Below are positions 1 through 5,039 of a stretch of 5,039 nt of DNA, in pieces (the first letter of the stretch is position 1; each line of letters begins with the position of its first letter). The translations under genes were made by a program, and so were the position numbers. The notes beneath the pieces were generated by a model. That model was not told the origin of the DNA. It did not search any database and saw only the letters and a list, made by a program, of their open reading frames with translations. Source of the stretch: an uncultured Burkholderiales bacterium (GTDB lineage Bacteria > Pseudomonadota > Gammaproteobacteria > Burkholderiales > Burkholderiaceae_F); the NCBI GenBank assembly GCA_903871435.1, contig CAIQGU010000361.1:1-5039 (forward strand). The letters run 5' to 3'.

Positions 1-3000
1 AGGGCCAGCAAGCCAATGTCTTTGCCGCTTACGGTGATGCTGTTGGCGATGCCGCGGCGGCCCGCTATGACCGGCGCGCGGAGCGCCTGCACATGGTCTT
101 CAAGGTGGAGACCCACAACCACCCGACGGCAATTGCGCCGTATCCCGGGGCTGCCACTGGCGCCGGCGGCGAGATCCGCGATGAAGGCGCCACGGGCCGC
201 GGTGCGCGGCCCAAGGCCGGCTTGTGCGGCTTCAGTGTTTCCCACCTGCGACTGCCGGATGCGCCGCGCGCTTGGGAGGCCGACCGGGATGTCACGGCCG
301 TCGGTGCGTCGCCGGCGTCCCCGGCCCATTATGGCTTTCCCGGCCGCATCGCCGATGCGCTCGCCATCATGATTGAAGGGCCCCTGGGCGCGGCCGCCTT
401 CAACAACGAGTTCGGCCGTCCCAATCTCGCGGGATATTTTCGCTCCTACCAACAGAATGTCGGGGGCACGCGGCTGGGCTATCACAAGCCCATCATGCTG
501 GCGGGGGGCGTAGGCAATGTGCGCGACGACCAGGTGCACAAGGGCGCGCTGCCGGTGGGCACCCTGCTCGTGCACCTGGGTGGACCCGGCATGCGCATCG
601 GCCTGGGGGGTGGCGCGGCATCCAGCCTGGGTGCGGGCGCCAATACGGAGCAGCTGGATTTCGATTCGGTACAGCGCGGCAACGCGGAGATCCAGCGCCG
701 TGCGCAGGAAGTGATCGATGTCTGTGCGCGCCTGGGTGAAGCCAACCCGGTTCTGTCCATCCACGACGTGGGCGCTGGCGGACTCTCCAACGCTTTCCCC
801 GAGCTTGCCGAAGGCGCGGGGCGGGGTGCGCATATTGGTCTGGACCGCATACCGGTGGAGGACCGCTCGCTGACGGCTCTCGAGATCTGGTGCAACGAAT
901 CGCAGGAACGCTATGCGCTGGCGGTGGATCCGCAGCGCTGGTCCCGTCTTGAAAGCATCTGCGCGCGTGAACGCTGTCCGGTAGCGGTGATCGGCCGCAT
1001 CACGGACGATGGCCTGCTGCGCGTGGATGCTGCGGTTCCCGGCAGCGGCGCGGTCGACATGCCCATGAATGTTTTGTTCGGCAAGCCGCCGCGCATGCAC
1101 CGTGATGTCGTACGCCGGCCCCGATCCCTGCCGCCCTTCGATGCCACCGAGGTAGATATCGCGGCTGCCGCGCTCGACGTATTGCGGCACCCGGCGGTGG
1201 CAAGCAAGTCCTTCCTGATCACCATAGGCGACCGCACGGTCGGTGGCATGACGTGCCGTGACCAGATGGTCGGGCCCTGGCAGGTGCCGGTGGCCGATTG
1301 CGCGGTGACACTGCTCGACTACGATGGTTGCGCCGGCGAGGCGTTTGCCGTGGGCGAGCGTGCCCCGGTAGCTGTCATCGATGCGGCCGCGGCCTCGCGG
1401 CTGGCCATTGCCGAGTCGCTGCTCAACCTGGCGGCTGCCGATGTCACGTGGTCGCACGTGAAGCTGTCGGCCAACTGGATGGCCGCCTGCGGTGTGGCCG
1501 GCGAGGACGCGGCACTGTACGGTGCCGTCGAGGCCGCCAGCCGGCTCTGCGTCGAGCTGGGCGTGGCCATTCCGGTTGGCAAGGACTCCCTGTCGATGCG
1601 CACCCGGTGGCGCGACGGTGACGCCGATAAACAGGTCAGCGCACCCGTGTCTCTGGTCGCAAGCGCCGCTGGCGCGGTGGGTGATGTACGCCGCAGCCTC
1701 ACGCCGCAACTGCGGACGGACCAGGGTGGCACGGAACTTATCCTTATCGATCTGTCCGCGGGCCGCCAGCGCCTGGGCGGGTCGATACTCGCCGAGGTCT
1801 GCGGCCAGATAGGCAATGCCGCACCCGACGTCGACGATCCGGCGGCACTGGCGCGGACGCTGCGGGCAGTGCGCGATCTGGCGGCAAAGGACCTGCTGCT
1901 GGCCTATCACGACCGTTCCGACGGCGGCCTGTGGGCCGCGGCTTGCGAAATGGCCTTTGCCGGCCGCTGTGGCCTGTGGCTCAACATCGACATACTTGCC
2001 GTGGATGCCCAGGCTGCCGATACCGGCGACTTCAAGATCCGTCCGGAGCAGGGTGCCGTGCGCCGCCACGACATGGCCGTGCGCGCCCTGTTCAACGAGG
2101 AGCCGGGGTGCCTGCTGCAGATCCGCCGGGCTGACCGCGCAGCCGTGATGGCCTTGCTGCGCGACGCGGGACTGGGCGCGATGAGCCACATCGTGGGCAC
2201 GGTGGTGACGGAGCCTGCGGGCGCGCCGGTTATCGAGGTACGCCACGATGGCCAGGTCATCGTGGCGCACCCTCTCGCCGACCTGCTGCGGGCCTGGAAC
2301 GAAGTCTCCTGGTCCATCGCGCGGCTGCGCGACAACCCCCACTGCGCCGACGCCGAGTACCGCCGCGATCCTGGCGAGCCCGAGCCGGTGCTGTCGCTCT
2401 CCGTGCCCTTCGATGCGCGCGAGGACATCGCGGCGCCCTGGATTGCCACCGGCATGCGGCCGCGCATTGCCGTATTGCGCGAGCAAGGGGTGAACAGCCA
2501 GTACGAAATGGCATCGGCGTTCGACCGCGCGGGTTTTACCGCCGTCGATGTGCACATGACCGACCTCATGGAGGGCCGCTACACGCTGCAGGCTTTCCAG
2601 GGGCTGGCAGCCGGCGGCGGATTCTCCTATGGCGATGTACTGGGCGGCGGGGGAGGCTGGGCCAAGACCATCCTCTTCAATCCCGGACTGGCGGAGCAGT
2701 TCGCGGCGTTCTTTGCCCGCCGCGACACCTTCGCGCTGGGCGTTTGCAACGGCTGCCAGATGATGAGCCAGTTGCGCGGCATGATTCCCGGAGCGGCGCA
2801 TTGGCCGCAGTTTGCGCGCAACGCATCGGAGCAATTCGAGGCACGGGTCGTGATGGTCGAGGTGCCCGCGTCACCCTCCATTTTCCTGGCTGACATGGCC
2901 GGCAGCCGCCTACCCGTGGCCAATGCGCACGGTGAAGGCCGCGCCGTATTCGCGGCCGGCCAGTCGGCTGGCAGTGCCCGCGTGGCACTGCGCTACATCG

Positions 3001-3218
3001 ATGCGACCGGACAAGCCACGCAACGCTATCCGGAGAACCCCAATGGCTCGCCCGGTGGCATCTGCGGCTTGACCACCCCCGATGGCCGCTTCACCATCGT
3101 CATGCCGCACCCGGAGCGCGTCCGCCGCACATTGCAAATGTCGTGGCAGCCACCCGGCCTGGGCGAGGACTCGCCCTGGATGCGCATGTTTCGCAATGCC
3201 CGTCGCTGGGTGGCCTGA
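1..3218 (+). CDS. purL: Phosphoribosylformylglycinamidine (FGAM) synthase, 5'-truncated by window edge
   Basis: Large single-chain PurL. It converts FGAR, ATP and glutamine to FGAM in the cytoplasm, the fourth step of de novo purine synthesis. The frame is open to the left edge (first full codon at base 3), giving about 1,071 residues. E. coli PurL has 1,295, so by alignment from memory roughly 250-260 N-terminal residues lie outside. Seen in order: the KVETHNHP motif (from base 102), [16 protein letters not shown], the [10 protein letters not shown] motif, then the second synthase half and a C-terminal class I glutaminase domain. Matching residue spacing to Salmonella PurL, the auxiliary-nucleotide ligands Asp679, Glu718, Asn722 and Asp884 are all present (codons at 1296, 1413, 1425, 1911). 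The glutaminase triad is intact: Cys in GVCNGCQMM (codon 2745), His and Glu in MPHPERV (codons 3108 and 3114). Oddities: a segment about 25 residues longer than E. coli around 1986-2085, and GGGGGW where GAGEGW is usual (2643-2660). Its TGA overlaps the moaA ATG by one base. Confidence 0.98.
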   Translation, partial: GQQANVFAAYGDAVGDAAAARYDRRAERLHMVFKVETHNHPTAIAPYPGAATGAGGEIRDEGATGRGARPKAGLCGFSVSHLRLPDAPRAWEADRDVTAVGASPASPAHYGFPGRIADALAIMIEGPLGAAAFNNEFGRPNLAGYFRSYQQNVGGTRLGYHKPIMLAGGVGNVRDDQVHKGALPVGTLLVHLGGPGMRIGLGGGAASSLGAGANTEQLDFDSVQRGNAEIQRRAQEVIDVCARLGEANPVLSIHDVGAGGLSNAFPELAEGAGRGAHIGLDRIPVEDRSLTALEIWCNESQERYALAVDPQRWSRLESICARERCPVAVIGRITDDGLLRVDAAVPGSGAVDMPMNVLFGKPPRMHRDVVRRPRSLPPFDATEVDIAAAALDVLRHPAVASKSFLITIGDRTVGGMTCRDQMVGPWQVPVADCAVTLLDYDGCAGEAFAVGERAPVAVIDAAAASRLAIAESLLNLAAADVTWSHVKLSANWMAACGVAGEDAALYGAVEAASRLCVELGVAIPVGKDSLSMRTRWRDGDADKQVSAPVSLVASAAGAVGDVRRSLTPQLRTDQGGTELILIDLSAGRQRLGGSILAEVCGQIGNAAPDVDDPAALARTLRAVRDLAAKDLLLAYHDRSDGGLWAAACEMAFAGRCGLWLNIDILAVDAQAADTGDFKIRPEQGAVRRHDMAVRALFNEEPGCLLQIRRADRAAVMALLRDAGLGAMSHIVGTVVTEPAGAPVIEVRHDGQVIVAHPLADLLRAWNEVSWSIARLRDNPHCADAEYRRDPGEPEPVLSLSVPFDAREDIAAPWIATGMRPRIAVLREQGVNSQYEMASAFDRAGFTAVDVHMTDLMEGRYTLQAFQGLAAGGGFSYGDVLGGGGGWAKTILFNPGLAEQFAAFFARRDTFALGVCNGCQMMSQLRGMIPGAAHWPQFARNASEQFEARVVMVEVPASPSIFLADMAGSRLPVANAHGEGRAVFAAGQSAGSARVALRYIDATGQATQRYPENPNGSPGGICGLTTPDGRFTIVMPHPERVRRTLQMSWQPPGLGEDSPWMRMFRNARRWVA
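2971..2991 (+). repeat. Perfect 8-bp inverted repeat with 5-nt loop inside purL
   Basis: GCAGTGCC (2971-2978) and GGCACTGC (2984-2991) pair perfectly around the loop CGCGT. The hairpin lies in the purL glutaminase coding region, about 230 bases before moaA. No run of T follows, so it does not look like an intrinsic terminator. It may be a chance product of GC-rich codons, or an mRNA structure. The pairing is visible directly; a function is not. Confidence 0.45.
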
Positions 3219-4327
3219 TGACCGCACGCATTATTCCCATCACCGACTCGCGCGGCGCGCGGCCCTCCCGCACCGTACAGGCGCCTGCGGCTGCCGATGC
3301 GGGCGCCGGCCTGCTCGACCGCCTGCAGCGGCCCTTGCTGGACCTGCGCATATCCGTGACCGACCGCTGCAATTTCCGCTGCGTCTATTGCATGCCGCGC
3401 GAGACCTTCGATCAGGATTACCCGTATGTGCCGCACGCCGAACTCCTGAGCTTTGAGGAGATCACGCGCCTGGCGCGCATCTTCGTGCGCCGCGGCACCC
3501 GCAAGATCCGCCTCACGGGGGGCGAGCCCCTGCTGCGCCGCGACCTCGAGTCGCTGGTGCACATGCTGGCCGGCTTGCGCGCCGAACTCGGCGCGCCGCT
3601 GGACCTCGCCTTGACGACCAACGGTTCGCTCCTCAAGCGCAAGGCCGGCGCGCTGGCCGAGGCCGGCCTGAATCGCGTAACCGTCTCGCTCGATGCGCTC
3701 GATGACACCATTTTCCGCAGCATGAGCGACGTCGATTTTCCCGTTGCGCAGGTCCTGGAGGGCATCGAGGCCGCCCGCGCGGCGGGACTGGGGCCCGTCA
3801 AGGTGAACATGGTGGTCAAGCGCGGTCTCAACGATGGGCAGGTGCTGCCCATGGCGCGCTACCTGCGCGAACGCGGCCACGTGCTGCGATTCATCGAATA
3901 CATGGATGTGGGTAACTCCAATGGCTGGCGGCTGGACGATGTGCTCACGTCCGACCGCATCCTGGAGCAGATCGACGCCGAGATGCCGCTGGAACCGGTC
4001 GCGACGGACGAGGCCGGCACGGTGGCCCAGCGCTGGCGCTACCGCGACGGCAGCGGTGAGATCGGCACGATTTCCAGCATCAGCCGCGCGTTTTGCGGCG
4101 ACTGCACGCGAGCGCGGCTGTCCACCGAAGGCTCGCTCTACCTGTGCCTGTTCGGTGACCAGGGGCACGACCTGCGGGGCTTGCTGCGCGCGGGCGCCAC
4201 CGATCCGCAGATGGCCGCTGCCATCGGCCAGATCTGGAGCGAGCGCGCCGATCGCTACTCGGAACTGCGCAGCGCCGCGACGGCGATGCCGGCACGGCGC
4301 ATCGAAATGTCCTACATCGGCGGCTAG
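3218..4327 (+). CDS. moaA: GTP 3',8-cyclase MoaA (radical SAM, molybdenum cofactor biosynthesis)
   Basis: 369-residue radical SAM enzyme. MoaA converts GTP to 3',8-cyclo-7,8-dihydro-GTP, which MoaC turns into cyclic pyranopterin monophosphate, the first Moco intermediate. Seen in the sequence: the N-terminal SAM-cluster motif CNFRCVYC with Cys51, Cys55 and Cys58, the GGEP motif at residues 101-104, the C-terminal second-cluster cysteines Cys293, Cys296 and Cys310 (CxxC-x13-C), the CTRAR stretch whose arginines help bind GTP in the family, and the C-terminal Gly-Gly tail (YIGG) needed for catalysis. The ATG at 3218 is chosen because it overlaps the purL stop (TGATG), has a weak GGGTGG ribosome-binding stretch at 3208-3213, and yields [10 protein letters not shown], a lead typical of betaproteobacterial MoaA as I remember them. 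An in-frame ATG at 3143 lies inside purL and is less likely. The first cysteine is at residue 51, versus about 24 in E. coli, so there is an Ala/Gly-rich N-terminal extension of about 27 residues. All catalytic features are present; probably translationally coupled to purL. Confidence 0.97.
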   Translation: MTARIIPITDSRGARPSRTVQAPAAADAGAGLLDRLQRPLLDLRISVTDRCNFRCVYCMPRETFDQDYPYVPHAELLSFEEITRLARIFVRRGTRKIRLTGGEPLLRRDLESLVHMLAGLRAELGAPLDLALTTNGSLLKRKAGALAEAGLNRVTVSLDALDDTIFRSMSDVDFPVAQVLEGIEAARAAGLGPVKVNMVVKRGLNDGQVLPMARYLRERGHVLRFIEYMDVGNSNGWRLDDVLTSDRILEQIDAEMPLEPVATDEAGTVAQRWRYRDGSGEIGTISSISRAFCGDCTRARLSTEGSLYLCLFGDQGHDLRGLLRAGATDPQMAAAIGQIWSERADRYSELRSAATAMPARRIEMSYIGG

Positions 4328-4340
4328 GCCCACGCACATC

Positions 4341-4949
4341 ATGGCGACGGACCGCGTGCCGGTTGCGGGCGTAATACTGGCGGGCGGCCGCGGCCGCCGC
4401 ATGGGTGGCCAGGACAAAGGATGGGTGCACTGGCGGGGCCGGCCCCTCGTCGAGCACGTACTGGAGCGCTTGCAGCCGCAGGTGAGCACGGTGATCCTCA
4501 GCGCCAATCGCAACGTGGAACGTTATCGCGGCCTGGGTTTCCCGGTTGTCGAGGACGATCACGCCCGTCACGGCAGCTTCGCCGGGCCGCTCGCGGGCAT
4601 GCTCGCGGGTCTCGAGCAGGCCGAGACTGCCTGGGTCGCGTTCGTGCCCTGCGATGCACCCTGCCTGCCGCAAGACCTGGTCGCGCGCCTCTTGGCCGTA
4701 GCCAGTTCCGGACCCGCGGTCGCACCGGTACTGGTAGTCAGTGCCGGTCGCCGTCAGCCGGTTTTTTGCCTGCTGCCCCGCGCGCTCGCGCCGCGGCTGG
4801 CCACGGCGCTTTCCGCCGGCGAGCGGCGCCCCGCGGTGTTCCTCGAAAGCGTCGGGGCGCGCGAGGTCCTCTTCGACGATGAGGCCGGGTTCGCCAACAT
4901 CAATGTCCTGGAGCACGAGGCGGGTCCGCTGTGCACGCGCGATGGATGA
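4341..4949 (+). CDS. mobA: Molybdenum cofactor guanylyltransferase MobA
   Basis: 202-residue cytoplasmic nucleotidyltransferase, close to the E. coli length (194). MobA joins GMP from GTP to molybdopterin to form the guanine dinucleotide cofactor (MGD, used as bis-MGD) of DMSO-reductase-family enzymes such as nitrate reductases and formate dehydrogenases. Seen: the N-terminal nucleotide-binding signature LAGGRGRRMGGQDKG (residues 13-27, Lys26), the ANRN segment (55-58), an Glu-Asp pair (71-72), AGPLAGML (81-88), the metal-binding PCDAP motif with Asp105, and the C-terminal FANINV motif (184-189). It starts 13 bases after the moaA stop. The ribosome-binding site is poor: only an AGG at 4326-4328, 12 bases before the ATG. 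An in-frame GTG at 4356 is an alternative start but would leave just seven residues before LAGG. Residue 28 is Trp where I usually expect Leu (DKGL). The 3' end overlaps the probable moeA by 8 bases. Its presence implies that the host has bis-MGD enzymes. Confidence 0.96.
   Translation: MATDRVPVAGVILAGGRGRRMGGQDKGWVHWRGRPLVEHVLERLQPQVSTVILSANRNVERYRGLGFPVVEDDHARHGSFAGPLAGMLAGLEQAETAWVAFVPCDAPCLPQDLVARLLAVASSGPAVAPVLVVSAGRRQPVFCLLPRALAPRLATALSAGERRPAVFLESVGAREVLFDDEAGFANINVLEHEAGPLCTRDG
4383..4398. repeat. 16-bp perfect palindrome in the mobA nucleotide-binding motif
   Basis: GGCGGCCGCGGCCGCC is its own reverse complement and contains two overlapping NotI recognition sequences (4384-4391 and 4390-4397). 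It encodes the GGRGRR part of the MobA signature loop, about 42 bases after the mobA start. Gly and Arg codons with G/C third positions largely explain it. It has no loop, and I have no evidence that a protein binds it. Confidence 0.4.
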
Positions 4950-5039
4950 ACTGAGCCTGCCGCAGGCGTTCGCCCAGCTCGCTGCCGGCCTGTCGGCGGT
5001 ACGCGACGAAGAGCAGGTCACGCTCGCCGCGGCACACGG
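4942..5039 (+). CDS. moeA: Molybdopterin molybdenumtransferase MoeA, N-terminal fragment cut by window edge
   Basis: Only the first 32 codons plus two bases are visible, running open to the right edge. The start ATG (4942-4944) overlaps the last 8 bases of mobA in a different frame. A second ATG at 4946 reads Met-Asn-stop and cannot be the start. The visible protein begins MDELSLPQAFAQL and continues to VTLAAAH. This matches the expected MoeA beginning: a short lead, an LSLxxAxxxL helix, then a V-x-L-x-x-A-x-G-R-type stretch that precedes the catalytic domains. MoeA inserts molybdate into adenylated molybdopterin, and moeA commonly follows mobA in proteobacterial Moco clusters. The identification therefore rests on a short N-terminal resemblance plus gene order. 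The domains that would prove it are outside the window. I see no good ribosome-binding site, so expression by translational coupling to mobA is likely. Confidence 0.75.
   Translation, partial: MDELSLPQAFAQLAAGLSAVRDEEQVTLAAAH

Noticed and set aside
1907..2569. A 220-codon - strand open frame opposite purL.
   Set aside because: Ser/Arg/Ala-rich translation with no motif, fully inside purL; an antisense shadow.
3069..3097. A possible promoter: TTGACC at 3069 with a hexamer at 3092 at 17-bp spacing.
   Set aside because: The -10 candidate CACCAT matches the consensus at only three positions, and the -35 match encodes part of purL; this is not enough to call a promoter.
3143..3217. A longer moaA form starting at the in-frame ATG at 3143.
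   Set aside because: It would overlap the conserved purL C-terminus by 76 bases and add 25 residues not expected in MoaA. The ATG at 3218 has the overlap junction and the family-like N-terminus.
4328..4340. The moaA-mobA gap as a regulatory site.
   Set aside because: Only 13 bases, with no inverted repeat or clear ribosome-binding site.
3026..4513. A 495-codon open frame on the - strand, antisense to the end of purL, moaA and the start of mobA.
   Set aside because: It lies opposite well-identified genes with intact family motifs. Its translation is low-complexity, rich in Arg, Ala, Gly and His, and shows no recognisable domain. Long antisense frames are common opposite GC-rich coding DNA.
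1..5039. Search for a new system, mobile element, CRISPR array, RNA gene or toxin-antitoxin pair.
   Set aside because: Coding density is near complete and every sense-strand gene belongs to a known family; there is no room or signal for any of these.

Overview
The window is a compact, GC-rich (clearly above 60% by eye) stretch with all genes on the + strand and almost no non-coding DNA. It reads as a purine-synthesis gene followed by a molybdenum-cofactor (Moco) gene run: the 3' four-fifths of purL, complete moaA, complete mobA, and the first 32 codons of a probable moeA. The proteins look proteobacterial. The MoaA N-terminus (a short IIPITD-type lead before the radical SAM core) and an extra segment in PurL relative to the E. 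coli enzyme resemble Betaproteobacteria, probably Burkholderiales, as I remember those families. That assignment is an inference and was not tested by a search.

Layout: purL enters from the left edge and ends with TGA at 3216-3218. moaA starts at 3218, sharing one base with that stop (TGATG). moaA ends at 4327. After a 13-base gap mobA runs 4341-4949. The probable moeA starts at 4942, overlapping mobA by 8 bases, and leaves through the right edge. I see no promoter, terminator, tRNA, rRNA, CRISPR array, insertion sequence or riboswitch. The tight junctions suggest one transcript with translational coupling, although a promoter inside the purL coding region cannot be excluded by eye.

How the genes fit together: PurL makes FGAM in de novo purine synthesis, which leads to IMP and then GTP. 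MoaA uses GTP as the substrate for the first step of Moco synthesis. MobA uses GTP again to build the guanine dinucleotide form of the cofactor. MoeA inserts molybdenum into molybdopterin. The neighbourhood therefore links a GTP-producing pathway to a GTP-consuming one.

I did not find an undescribed system. The window is ordinary housekeeping metabolism. The points most worth a second look are a substitution in a normally conserved glycine-rich loop of the PurL glutaminase domain, which could be real or a base-calling artefact, and the purL-Moco gene linkage.
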